Source: a virus. From it: 23,112 nucleotides of DNA. Both the position numbers and the translations under genes were made by a program. The stretch's first letter is position 1. Each line of letters opens with the position of its first letter. The DNA lies in IMG/VR virus record IMGVR_UViG_3300047167_000015, positions 1 to 23,112 of that record, one strand, 5' to 3'. Positions 1 to 5,810 of this stretch are shown here, in pieces. The notes below the pieces were generated by a model. The model did no database searches. It was not told the DNA's origin and was given only the letters and a program-made list of their open reading frames with translations.

Positions 1-357
1 TTGTTTGAGGGGTTTACACAAGCCGAACAAAATCTCGTGGGAACAACTAATTTTGCACTTGATTGCAGTGGTTATCTCACTGTACCTGAAGATGGCCTAT
101 ATGCTTTTACCTTGACCTCAGATGATGGCTCAGAATTTGTTATTGATGATACTCCTGTTATCAACATGCCAAATACTCAAGCCGCAACTTCTGGATCAGC
201 TACTAACGTGTCACTCTACTCAGGTCGCCACAGTGTAAACATGCTTTATTACCAAAGTTTGGCAACGAATGTAGCTCTAAATCTTCAATGGTCTGGACCT
301 GCTAATGCCGGTCTTGGAACAATGTCAACTATTCCAGCTAGTTATTTTTCTCACTAA
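1..357 (+). CDS. PA14-domain protein, C-terminal part (cut by window edge)
   Basis: The reading frame is open from the first base, so the true start lies outside the window and the TTG at position 1 is only the first visible codon. The 118 visible residues match the second half of a PA14 domain: a hydrophobic strand SGYLTVPEDGLYAFTL, the hallmark SDDGSEFVID segment (about residues 39-48), then a GRHSVNMLYYQ strand and LNLQWSGP near the end. PA14 domains are beta-barrel carbohydrate-binding modules found in adhesins, glycosidases and phage fibre proteins. Here the domain ends the protein, so it may be a C-terminal glycan-binding module of a virion or secreted protein, but that role is inferred. 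A rho-independent terminator follows directly, so the gene ends its transcription unit. Confidence 0.8.
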   Translation: MFEGFTQAEQNLVGTTNFALDCSGYLTVPEDGLYAFTLTSDDGSEFVIDDTPVINMPNTQAATSGSATNVSLYSGRHSVNMLYYQSLATNVALNLQWSGPANAGLGTMSTIPASYFSH

Positions 358-370
358 ATTGGATAAATAC

Positions 371-402
371 CCCTAGGTCTAGAAATAGATCTAGGGATTT
401 TT
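371..402 (+). terminator. Rho-independent terminator after the PA14 gene
   Basis: CCCTAGGTCT (371-380) pairs with AGATCTAGGG (387-396) across a 6-nt loop, giving a 10-bp stem with one G-T wobble. It is followed by ATTTTTAA. It lies 14 nt after the PA14 stop codon and before the small-gene operon. Confidence 0.85.
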
Positions 403-409
403 AATAACG

Positions 410-423
410 AAAAGTGAATTTTA
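410..423 (+). promoter_or_regulatory. 14-bp motif AAAAGTGAATTTTA, copy 1 (candidate phage promoter)
   Basis: The same 14 bases occur at 1071-1084, directly before the tRNA gene. This copy sits just after a terminator and just before the AGGAG ribosome site of the first small gene, where a new transcript must start. No clear -35/-10 pair is visible, so a phage-specific promoter is an inference from position and repetition. Confidence 0.4.
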
Positions 424-432
424 GGAGTAAAG

Positions 433-633
433 ATGAAACAAGTAATTGCCTACGGTTTACAGTATGACAATGAAACTCTCAAAGCAGCAGCAAAACATTA
501 CCTTAATGGCGCCATGGCCTACGATACCAAGAAAGAAGCATTGGAATTTCTAAAGAGCCTTCGTAAAGATGGTAGTGTTGGTAAGAGAGAAAAGGTTAAA
601 TTGATTAAGTTTGTTGTAGAGAATGAAAAGTGA
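433..633 (+). CDS. Small hypothetical protein (66 aa)
   Basis: The ATG is preceded by a good AGGAG site 5 nt upstream. The product is small and basic, with a predicted mixed alpha/beta pattern: an N-terminal strand (QVIAYGLQ), then lysine-rich helices and a C-terminal strand (KLIKFVVENE). No motif or family is recognised. It is the first gene of the left accessory operon, just downstream of a terminator and the repeated 14-bp motif. The next gene starts 5 nt after its stop, so the two are probably co-translated. Confidence 0.7.
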   Translation: MKQVIAYGLQYDNETLKAAAKHYLNGAMAYDTKKEALEFLKSLRKDGSVGKREKVKLIKFVVENEK

Positions 634-638
634 AATCG

Positions 639-812
639 ATGACAACTAAAAAAATATTAGAAGGACTTAAACTTAGACTGAAGATGCTTGAAGATGGATA
701 CCAATGCATTGAGAAACAAGACGGTTTAGAGTTTATTAAGGCAGATTACGTATCCAAGATTGATGAAGTTGAATCGATTATTCATTGGATCGAAAGAAAG
801 AGTGGGAATTGA
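639..812 (+). CDS. Small helical hypothetical protein (57 aa)
   Basis: The chosen ATG follows the previous stop by 5 nt. A GTG at 630 in the same frame is the alternative start, three codons longer. The product is nearly all predicted helix, with heptad-like leucine/isoleucine spacing (ILEGLKLRLKMLEDGY and KIDEVESIIHWIERK), which suggests a short helical hairpin or dimerising coiled coil. No family is recognised. It sits mid-operon, with the next ATG one base beyond its TGA. Confidence 0.6.
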   Translation: MTTKKILEGLKLRLKMLEDGYQCIEKQDGLEFIKADYVSKIDEVESIIHWIERKSGN

Positions 813-813
813 T

Positions 814-1062
814 ATGAAGAGCTTTCAACGTTTGGGATGTGATAACGACGTAGTTAAGGAACTTCAAGGCTACGTATCTATGGTAATGGCTGAGAACTTT
901 GAGCTGAGATCCGCACTTCATGATTTTGTAGAAAGAGTTGACAGTGCTTTACTCTTAGACGAAGAACTGGCAGATGCTTGGACCGATCTTTGTGATGGAG
1001 TGGTTAAAGCTAGAAAGGTATTGGATGGGGTGGGGATGGTCGAAAATAAGGTTAAGGATTAA
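814..1062 (+). CDS. Small acidic helical hypothetical protein (82 aa)
   Basis: The frame is open from 760, but the ATG at 814 is preferred. It has a GGGA purine run upstream and begins one base after the preceding stop, matching the packing of this operon. The product is predicted to be almost entirely helical, with a hydrophobic/acidic alternation (FVERVDSALLLDEELADAW) and no catalytic motif. Function unknown. It is the last gene before the tRNA. Confidence 0.65.
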   Translation: MKSFQRLGCDNDVVKELQGYVSMVMAENFELRSALHDFVERVDSALLLDEELADAWTDLCDGVVKARKVLDGVGMVENKVKD

Positions 1063-1070
1063 CAAAGTCC

Positions 1071-1084
1071 AAAAGTGAATTTTA
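1071..1084 (+). promoter_or_regulatory. 14-bp motif AAAAGTGAATTTTA, copy 2
   Basis: An exact copy of the motif at 410-423, ending one base before the predicted mature 5' end of the tRNA. It could be a promoter or a tRNA leader/processing element. Which one is not shown by the sequence. Confidence 0.4.
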
Positions 1085-1157
1085 ACTCCGGTAAATCAGT
1101 AGTAAGAGTAGCGAGCTTATATCTCGAAGGTCGTAGGTGCAATTCCTACCCGGAGTA
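1085..1157 (+). tRNA. tRNA-Ile, predicted anticodon UAU
   Basis: A cloverleaf can be folded by hand. The acceptor stem ACTCCGG (1085-1091) pairs perfectly with CCGGAGT (1150-1156), and A1157 is the discriminator. The T-stem GTAGG/CCTAC (1133-1137, 1145-1149) is perfect, with loop TGCAATT. The anticodon stem 1111-1115/1123-1127 has four pairs plus one G-A mismatch at its base. The loop CTTATAT puts TAT at 1118-1120, with the expected T before and A after. The D-arm (1094-1109) is weak. No CCA is encoded. UAU would read AUA, a codon common in AT-rich phage genes and often rare in hosts. Oddities: the D-loop lacks the usual GG pair and the T-loop has G in place of the second T, so the elbow contact may be weakened. 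Confidence 0.75.
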
Positions 1158-1174
1158 AATTAAAAGGAGTCGGT

Positions 1175-1429
1175 ATGCTTATCTATGTAGTAGAAGGATC
1201 AACGGGGGAGTACTCAGACCACACGGAATGGTTAGTTAAGGCCTATAAGGATGAAAGTAAAGCTAAGGCTCATGTGGTAAGGGCCACTGAGGTAGCCAAT
1301 AAGTTATTCCAAAGCCGCGAGAGTAAGTTTAGTGAAGGCGAGAACGAAACCAATCCCTATGATCCAGACATGCGTATGGACTATACTGGAGTTCATTATA
1401 CTTATTTTAGTGTGGAATTGGAGGAATAG
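1175..1429 (+). CDS. Small phage-type hypothetical protein (84 aa)
   Basis: An AGGAG site lies 6 nt before the ATG. The N-terminus (a strand, then GSTGEYSDHTEWLVKAY) followed by a helix and a C-terminal strand YTYFSVELEE resembles, from memory, a family of small phage proteins of unknown function. The pattern is beta-alpha-beta with a long charged loop (SKFSEGENETNPYDPD). There are no catalytic residues or transmembrane segments. It immediately follows the tRNA. The next gene's ATG begins at the base after its TAG, and the GGAGG for that gene lies inside its last codons. Confidence 0.7.
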   Translation: MLIYVVEGSTGEYSDHTEWLVKAYKDESKAKAHVVRATEVANKLFQSRESKFSEGENETNPYDPDMRMDYTGVHYTYFSVELEE

Positions 1430-1687
1430 ATGAGTCTAACACCAAAAGATCTAACAGTAGGGACCTGGAACCGGCGCTATAGGGAGATGCGAGATCTACT
1501 ACATAAAGGGCCAGACGAAAGAAAGCTCATCGTCGAAGCCTTAAATATCGTTAAGACCCAAAAGGATCTTAGTTTTGGTGAGAGAAAGATGCTGGATGCG
1601 GCCCAAAATTATGAAGAGTATTTGAAAGAACAAAATAAGAACGTGATTAAATTCGAGGATGCCGTCAAGAGATTGAGGAATAGATGA
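1430..1687 (+). CDS. Small basic helical hypothetical protein (85 aa)
   Basis: It begins at the base after the preceding stop, with GGAGG 5 nt upstream. The product is rich in lysine, arginine and glutamate and is predicted all-helical. Its C-terminal half (MLDAAQNYEEYLKEQNKN, then a basic RLRNR tail) could form a helical hairpin. No recognised family. Its last codons carry the GAGG ribosome site of the peptidase-like gene, with which it overlaps by 4 nt (ATGA). Confidence 0.65.
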   Translation: MSLTPKDLTVGTWNRRYREMRDLLHKGPDERKLIVEALNIVKTQKDLSFGERKMLDAAQNYEEYLKEQNKNVIKFEDAVKRLRNR

Positions 1688-2100
1688 AACTAGTCCACCA
1701 ACGCACATGGGGAGATTGTGCTATAGCCTCGCTATCAACTTTTCTTGGTCTGGAGTACGCTAATGTACTAGAAGTATTCAAGGAGACGACCCAAAGATCT
1801 ATTGATGAGGTCGGTACCTATGAAAGTGAGTTCCCTCTATTAGCACAACGTCTAGGAAAGAAGATTAAAAAGAGGAAAGGAAAACCAAAGGGTAGGTGCG
1901 TCATCGTGGTAAAGTTTACAGAATTCGATAATAATCACCCTATTAGCTGTGTCGACAGCGAGTGGTATCACGCAGTTTATTTTGATGGTTACAGGATTTT
2001 TGATCCCGCAGTTCATGGGTCTGTTGCAACTGTATTAACCACTGAACAATATCTAGAGAAATCACATTGTTGGTTTAAAGAAAGTAGATGGGGCTTATAA
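1684..2100 (+). CDS. Putative C39/papain-like cysteine peptidase-fold protein
   Basis: The 138-residue product has the order expected of the C39/papain-like superfamily. Q6 and C12 lie in QRTWGDCAIASLSTFLGL at the N-terminus (oxyanion-hole glutamine and nucleophile helix). H96 lies in EWYHAVYFDG and D107 in YRIFDPA near the C-terminus. The length is that of a bare catalytic domain with no signal peptide or ABC-transporter partner, so it acts in the cytoplasm if active. In the family, such enzymes cleave peptides after glycine motifs or act as amidases; the substrate here is unknown. It is translationally coupled to the gene before (ATGA) and abuts the next gene. An inactive structural relative is also possible. 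Catalysis is inferred from residue order only. Confidence 0.65.
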   Translation: MKLVHQRTWGDCAIASLSTFLGLEYANVLEVFKETTQRSIDEVGTYESEFPLLAQRLGKKIKKRKGKPKGRCVIVVKFTEFDNNHPISCVDSEWYHAVYFDGYRIFDPAVHGSVATVLTTEQYLEKSHCWFKESRWGL

Positions 2101-2304
2101 ATGAAGCTGATTAAGATAATCCCTAAAAGCCAAAGAGCTAAAAATAGGGTTAGGGAGCATGGGGTGACTATGGAGTTACTACTTGACAGAGGCGATAGCT
2201 TTATAGTAAGGTCAGTAGAGGATACGTTTAAGAGCCAAGACGCTACTATGAGTAAGTGGATTGGAACTTTTAAGGAAGAGGAGGCGGCATGGGAGGAAGT
2301 ATGA
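2101..2304 (+). CDS. Small hypothetical protein (67 aa)
   Basis: The ATG follows the peptidase-like gene's TAA directly, with GGGG 7 nt upstream. The product begins with a basic strand (MKLIKIIPKSQRAKNRVREHG), then a beta-rich stretch (MELLLDRGDSFIVRSVEDTF) and an acidic end. This could be a small beta-barrel or SH3-like fold, but nothing is recognised. Its final codons carry the GAGG sites for the next gene, which overlaps it by 4 nt. Confidence 0.65.
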   Translation: MKLIKIIPKSQRAKNRVREHGVTMELLLDRGDSFIVRSVEDTFKSQDATMSKWIGTFKEEEAAWEEV

Positions 2305-2543
2305 CGTTCGATGAGAAGGTTTTAGAAGCGTGTGACAAGTGGTCCCGTAAAGTCTGTTTTACTGTTTCTGCCTCAAAGGCATTCCAAGCGGGAGCCGCCT
2401 TCGCGAAGGAGGAGTTTGAAGCAGAAAATAGCCACCTCATTTTGGCGATAGAAAAGATTCTAAGATACACCGACAATGAAGACGTGGAGATAGTTTGTAA
2501 GCAAGTCTTAGCCAAACTTAACTCTAGGGAAACCAATGAATAA
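2301..2543 (+). CDS. Small helical hypothetical protein (80 aa)
   Basis: Two in-frame ATGs have good ribosome sites: 2289 (GGAGG) and 2301 (GGGAGG at 4-nt spacing). The latter is chosen because it gives the ATGA overlap used throughout this operon. The product is predicted helical: FDEKVLEACDKWSRKV, then an Ala/Phe-rich helix (KAFQAGAAFAKEEFEAEN) and a Leu/Ile helix. The Cys residues are scattered and form no metal motif. No family is recognised. It overlaps the secreted PagL-like gene downstream by 8 nt. Confidence 0.65.
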   Translation: MTFDEKVLEACDKWSRKVCFTVSASKAFQAGAAFAKEEFEAENSHLILAIEKILRYTDNEDVEIVCKQVLAKLNSRETNE

Positions 2544-3018
2544 ACTAGCGTTTTTAATACTACTCTTAACCTCTGTCAGTTGGGCTGATGGGGATCAGAT
2601 CGTTATAGATGGTGGAGTAGGAGTATTCCATAGTGCCGATCATGGTTTGTCTGAAATGAAGATTTTTACCTTAGGTGTACAAGAAACACTTTGGGGCCCA
2701 TTGAAAGACAGAGCTGTTGTGGGCGGTTGGATCGATAACGTATCTGGTAGAAGCGGAAGCGGCCTAGTTTCTGGCCAGATCGGGTGGGAAGTAAATAGTA
2801 ATGGGCTAGTAGGTAGTATTTTTACCGGACCTGCTATTATTACTTCACCAGACAATGTTCTATTGGGTGGGTACTTTGAGTTTATGGACGATCTCCATTT
2901 GGGACTCCAAGATAGGAACGGAAGTTACATAGGTGTGATGTATCGACATATTTCTGATGCGGGATTAACTCCTATTAATATCGGCCGAGATATGATTTGT
3001 GTGGAATTGAGGTTTTAA
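2536..3018 (+). CDS. PagL-like (lipid A deacylase-type) outer-membrane beta-barrel protein
   Basis: The product has a clear Sec signal peptide (MNKLAFLILLLTSVSWA, cleavage before DGD), then alternating amphipathic strands and a C-terminal strand ending in Phe, typical of outer-membrane barrels. Near the C-terminus lies RHISDAGLTPINIGRD (137-152). This matches the PagL active-site layout His-x-Ser followed 12 residues later by an acid: H138, S140, D152. In Pseudomonas PagL the triad is His, Ser, Glu, so the acid here is Asp. PagL removes the 3-O-linked acyl chain of lipid A. A phage copy could remodel host LPS, for example to block superinfection, but that role is inferred. The length (160, about 143 mature) fits the family. 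The start overlaps the previous gene by 8 nt. Confidence 0.65.
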   Translation: MNKLAFLILLLTSVSWADGDQIVIDGGVGVFHSADHGLSEMKIFTLGVQETLWGPLKDRAVVGGWIDNVSGRSGSGLVSGQIGWEVNSNGLVGSIFTGPAIITSPDNVLLGGYFEFMDDLHLGLQDRNGSYIGVMYRHISDAGLTPINIGRDMICVELRF

Positions 3019-3019
3019 A

Positions 3020-3424
3020 ATGAAAAATAAAAAAGCAATAGATTTAGTTGAATGTTTGATTCTTGCTTATATGGATTTGTGCGCTAAGAGATATCAGAAA
3101 CTTGGGGAGAAGAAATATATTTTTATCTATCATTCTTGGGATGTCCAGACTTGGTATAACCTGAGAAATCTCTTCTTTAATTTGATTACCGACGAACCAA
3201 GCTTTGATAAATTCTATGATCGATTCGATGCACCAGGAAGTACTAAGGGATTACAACCCATTGCTTGGGGTCCTAGATTTTTACCAGATCTGATTAATGA
3301 TGAGATTTGGGACACCAAAACAAAAGTAGAAGAAAAGGTAAAAAGAATTAAAAAACTTTATCGCCAATGTATTAAGCTTGAAAAAGACTTTATACCAAAA
3401 GTGATCAGCAAATCGACACTGTAA
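3020..3424 (+). CDS. Hypothetical protein (134 aa)
   Basis: The ATG lies one base after the barrel gene's stop, with GAGG 8 nt upstream inside that gene. The product is rich in aromatic and basic residues and mostly helical: an N-terminal helix (AIDLVECLILAYMDLCAKRY), a central Trp-rich part (SWDVQTWYNLRNLFFNLI), a proline-rich loop, and a strongly basic C-terminal helix (KVEEKVKRIKKLYRQ). No family is recognised. It ends the first sub-operon, as about 108 nt of non-coding DNA follow before the recombinase. Confidence 0.65.
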   Translation: MKNKKAIDLVECLILAYMDLCAKRYQKLGEKKYIFIYHSWDVQTWYNLRNLFFNLITDEPSFDKFYDRFDAPGSTKGLQPIAWGPRFLPDLINDEIWDTKTKVEEKVKRIKKLYRQCIKLEKDFIPKVISKSTL

Positions 3425-3532
3425 ATAAGTTCGACGATTTATGGCTTCGAAAATAAACTCCTCGTAATTGATATTACTGAACTTTTTAGTTGGCATCCCT
3501 ACTGCAATATTCACAACCAAGGAGATTTTAAT

Positions 3533-4075
3533 ATGTCGGGCTCAAGACCATTATCAGATTCAGAAATCGAAGCAGTTCTGGGATATCTTACCTGCGTTAG
3601 AGATAAGACCATGTTCGTGGTAGGCCTTAGGAGTGGATTTCGTATCTCAGAAATTTTAAGCCTCACAGTCGCTAACGTAACCCAGTACGGCAAAGTAGCC
3701 AATCAAATCACAGTCAATCGTAAAAGCATGAAAGGTAAGCATTCTTCACGTACTGTCCCTCTTCATCCACAAGCTAAGAAAGCGTTGGAAGACTACATCG
3801 CAACCATGGGAAGCGTAAGACCTGAGACCAAGTTATTTGATTTCAAGCGCCAAAGGGGCCATAGTATTTTGAAAGAAGCTTTTAATAAGGCGCAGTTAGA
3901 GGGAAAGGTTTCAACTCATAGTTTAAGAAAATCTTTTGCATCCAGAGTCCATAAGGCATTGGGGGAGAATATCTATAAAACTCAACAAGCACTGGGACAT
4001 GCCTCTTTGAGTTCAACCGCACATTACTTGAGTTTTGACCAGTCCGAAATCAATGAAGCGATCGTGGGGGTATAG
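3533..4075 (+). CDS. Minimal tyrosine recombinase (catalytic domain only)
   Basis: The 180 residues contain the full tyrosine-recombinase signature: R37 in SGFRISEIL, a beta-hairpin lysine (K67 or nearby in KSMKGKHSSRTVPL), H129-x-x-R132 in THSLRKSF, H156 in LGHAS and nucleophile Y165 in AHYLSF. The N-terminal SAM-like core-binding domain of phage integrases (usually 300-400 aa in total) is absent, leaving a FimB/FimE-sized enzyme. These enzymes cut and rejoin DNA through a phosphotyrosine link. The role could be dimer resolution, inversion or integration. An AAGGAG site lies 7 nt upstream of the ATG. No inverted crossover sites were spotted around it. Confidence 0.88.
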   Translation: MSGSRPLSDSEIEAVLGYLTCVRDKTMFVVGLRSGFRISEILSLTVANVTQYGKVANQITVNRKSMKGKHSSRTVPLHPQAKKALEDYIATMGSVRPETKLFDFKRQRGHSILKEAFNKAQLEGKVSTHSLRKSFASRVHKALGENIYKTQQALGHASLSSTAHYLSFDQSEINEAIVGV

Positions 4076-4076
4076 G

Positions 4077-4283
4077 ATGGGTATGTGTTCAAAAGAAAAC
4101 TGTTATAATAGTGCAATGAGTACTGGAGTCTGTGGCGATTGTTCGGACGATTACGAGAATTACTCTAAGCCTAAAAAACCATTTGCGGAAGGAATGAACG
4201 AAGCTTTCCAGGCGATGGAAGAACGAATGGAAGCCTTGGAAGCAGATGTCAAACGTTTGAAAAGGGAATTGGGACTGAAATAA
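4077..4283 (+). CDS. Small zinc-knuckle plus coiled-coil protein
   Basis: It starts one base after the recombinase stop, with a GGGGG run upstream. A second ATG two codons on is possible. The N-terminus has C4-x4-C9-x8-C18-x2-C21, a likely zinc site, followed by an acidic linker. The C-terminus is a heptad coiled coil (AFQAMEERMEALEADVKRL, about residues 44-66). This suggests a small dimeric adaptor or nucleic-acid-binding protein. No family name can be given. Its position right behind the recombinase suggests co-expression and possibly a partner role (inference). Confidence 0.7.
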   Translation: MGMCSKENCYNSAMSTGVCGDCSDDYENYSKPKKPFAEGMNEAFQAMEERMEALEADVKRLKRELGLK

Positions 4284-4616
4284 ATGGATACCTTCTTCCT
4301 CTCCAAAAGTCTGCTAACCATTTCGAAACACAGACACTCCCGTATCCTATTCAAGAAAGAAAGACTTTACTATTACCGATATATGCTCAAGCTCAGTTAT
4401 AACCTAGAATATCTTGGAACCACAAAAATCGATAAGTGTTTAGAATATGTTAAGAGTTTTGAAGCCAAGCAAAGTAAAAGAATTAAAAATGGGCTTTTCT
4501 TTAAGCCGAAGAAGATGCTAGAGTTGGCGTGCAGGGATGCCGAAGACGTGCTGCACGGGATGAAGCGGTGGGATGGAGTAAGTCCTGGGCGGGAAGAGTT
4601 TGGTAATAATTTATGA
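4284..4616 (+). CDS. Basic hypothetical protein (110 aa)
   Basis: The ATG follows the previous TAA directly, with GGGA about 8 nt upstream. The product is strongly basic in its first half (SKHRHSRILFKKERLYYYRY), then helical with lysine-rich segments. The pattern would suit nucleic-acid binding, but no motif is present. It shares an ATGA overlap with the next small gene. Confidence 0.6.
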   Translation: MDTFFLSKSLLTISKHRHSRILFKKERLYYYRYMLKLSYNLEYLGTTKIDKCLEYVKSFEAKQSKRIKNGLFFKPKKMLELACRDAEDVLHGMKRWDGVSPGREEFGNNL

Positions 4617-4759
4617 AAAATAAAAACCACAAAAAAGTAGTTTTGGATGTTTCTAAGGTAACCTACGATGGAAATTCATTTGTCGTTACCTATAGTGCTA
4701 AGGAATTAAAGAAGAAGTTTAAGAAATTACAAAAGAGTCTAGCAAAGGGAGAAAAATAA
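4613..4759 (+). CDS. Very small basic protein (48 aa)
   Basis: A short frame with an ATGA overlap to the preceding gene and its stop directly before the next GTG start. The product has a strand-rich first half (KVVLDVSKVTYDGNSFVV) and a very basic helix (AKELKKKFKKLQKSLAKGEK). Upstream is GGGAAGAG, at rather long spacing. The seamless tiling with both neighbours supports it as a real gene. Function unknown. Confidence 0.6.
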   Translation: MKNKNHKKVVLDVSKVTYDGNSFVVTYSAKELKKKFKKLQKSLAKGEK

Positions 4760-4954
4760 GTGAGTGAGGAATTGACGGTTCTAAAAGAATATATCGATAG
4801 CTTGGGCTTAGACCCTAAGACTATGACCAGACAAGACCTGGTTACTCTAAGCAACGAGCTATTCGATGCAGATGAAGAAGGCTTGGCAAGACTTGTAGGT
4901 GGTTTAAAGAGTGGCCAAGAACTGGTGGATTACGTGGGAGGGGAGGAAGAATGA
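4760..4954 (+). CDS. Small acidic hypothetical protein (64 aa), GTG start
   Basis: It starts with GTG directly after the previous TAA, with GGGAG about 8 nt upstream. The product is acidic and predicted helical: LTVLKEYIDSLGLD, then a MTRQDLVTLSNELFDADEEG segment. It has the spacing of a small helix-loop-helix bundle. The C-terminal GGEEE is encoded by the purine-rich tract that also forms the GGGAGGGGAGGA ribosome site of the next gene (4-nt overlap). No family is recognised. Confidence 0.65.
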   Translation: MSEELTVLKEYIDSLGLDPKTMTRQDLVTLSNELFDADEEGLARLVGGLKSGQELVDYVGGEEE

Positions 4955-5220
4955 AAAGGTCTGAGATTGTCCTCAAATTAGAGAAAGCTTTCGGATTAGA
5001 TTGCGAAGGTCAACCATCCGCAGAAGATATCATTGATTTCTTAGAACAGAATGGAATGATTCCTCCTTTTAGTTCCAAGGCTGCAGCTAAATCTAATGAA
5101 ATTGATGCCGCTGGATACGAATGGGATTGCGAAGACCTTGATATGACCAACGTAACTAGGGCCGAGGTTCCGGGAACTGGGAAAACCATGGATGAACTAA
5201 GGAGAGGGGAGGAAGAATGA
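4951..5220 (+). CDS. Small acidic hypothetical protein (89 aa)
   Basis: A strong GGGAGGGGAGGA site precedes the ATG, which overlaps the previous stop (ATGA). The N-terminal helices (SEIVLKLEKAFGLD, AEDIIDFLEQNGM) resemble the packing of the preceding protein. The second half is acidic and probably disordered, ending in RRGEEE. The Glu-Glu-Glu ends of this and the previous protein both encode the ribosome site of the next gene, so C-terminal sequence and translation signal are shared. Confidence 0.65.
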   Translation: MKRSEIVLKLEKAFGLDCEGQPSAEDIIDFLEQNGMIPPFSSKAAAKSNEIDAAGYEWDCEDLDMTNVTRAEVPGTGKTMDELRRGEEE

Positions 5221-5378
5221 AAAATCATCTATTTATGTCAGCTTTTTATTTATTTATTGATATCATCTGGTGTATATGTTTAGACCCTAAATCACTTCCG
5301 GATATTGCCATAGCTTTACTCTTACTATTTTTGGGTCTTTATCGTCTTTCTCTTTACGAAAGAAGGCAATTCAAATGA
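5217..5378 (+). CDS. Small two-helix membrane protein (53 aa)
   Basis: ATGA overlaps exist at both ends (with the genes at 4951 and 5375), and GGGGAGGAAGA lies upstream. There are two hydrophobic segments: FMSAFYLFIDIIWCICL (about 6-22) and PDIAIALLLLFLGLYRL (about 28-44). The end is basic (YERRQFK), giving a hairpin with the C-terminus probably cytoplasmic. Such small inner-membrane proteins are common in phage accessory regions. The role is unknown, and holin-like or superinfection-exclusion functions are only possibilities. Confidence 0.7.
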   Translation: MKNHLFMSAFYLFIDIIWCICLDPKSLPDIAIALLLLFLGLYRLSLYERRQFK

Positions 5379-5587
5379 ACTGCGAAGTTTGTAAGGATCC
5401 TATTAAGTATATCTTTTATTCAGACCTGAACGCTGCTGGGAATACTGTGGTTTATTGCGAGGGGTGTTTCTGGAAGACGATTCTGGATAATTTCGAAGAT
5501 GCACCAAAAGATTGTGAGTGTGGGACTAAGGCTAGTAGGGGCCAAAACCACTCTGGCTGGTGCCAGATGTTTAAGAAGGAGTTTTAA
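5375..5587 (+). CDS. Small multi-cysteine, probably zinc-binding protein (70 aa)
   Basis: It overlaps the membrane-protein gene by 4 nt. Cysteines form C3-x2-C6, C28-x2-C31 and a further set (C-x-C in DCECG, then a His and C63 near the end). This suggests one treble-clef or zinc-ribbon site plus a second partial site. AAGAAGG lies upstream. The protein could bind nucleic acid or another protein. No family can be named. The next gene follows its stop by 1 nt, with AGGAG inside its last codons. Confidence 0.7.
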   Translation: MNCEVCKDPIKYIFYSDLNAAGNTVVYCEGCFWKTILDNFEDAPKDCECGTKASRGQNHSGWCQMFKKEF

Positions 5588-5588
5588 T

Positions 5589-5810
5589 ATGGGATGCTTT
5601 GATACTTATATTTTTGAATGTCCTTGGTGCGGTAAAGAAGTTAGAGAACAAGTCAAACCAGGATATATGAACACGTACAGGTTTGGAGAAGATCTAGAGC
5701 AAGACGTAGAGATGAAAGGTCATTATACCTGTTATGACGGATGTGGAAAAAATTTCTATGTTAAGTTCGAAACTTCTCCTAAAATGGTTATTGTGAAGGA
5801 CGAAACATGA
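5589..5810 (+). CDS. Small zinc-ribbon-like protein (73 aa)
   Basis: The ATG at 5589 has AGGAG 7 nt upstream; the frame is open further upstream but inside the previous gene. The product has C11-x2-C14 (FECPWCGKEV) and a second pair in YTCYDGCGKNF, the layout of a zinc ribbon with a long beta insertion. It resembles small phage proteins that mimic rubredoxin-type knuckles. Its function is unknown. An ATGA overlap joins it to the next gene. Confidence 0.7.
   Translation: MGCFDTYIFECPWCGKEVREQVKPGYMNTYRFGEDLEQDVEMKGHYTCYDGCGKNFYVKFETSPKMVIVKDET

Noticed and set aside
2270-2536. Open - strand frame opposite the small gene at 2301
   Set aside because: It mirrors a well-supported + strand gene with ribosome site and tight packing. 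The antisense product is serine/leucine-rich and has no site.
1085-4075. tRNA as integration site for the tyrosine recombinase
   Set aside because: No direct repeat of the tRNA 3' end was seen near the recombinase, and the two lie 2.4 kb apart within a continuous operon.
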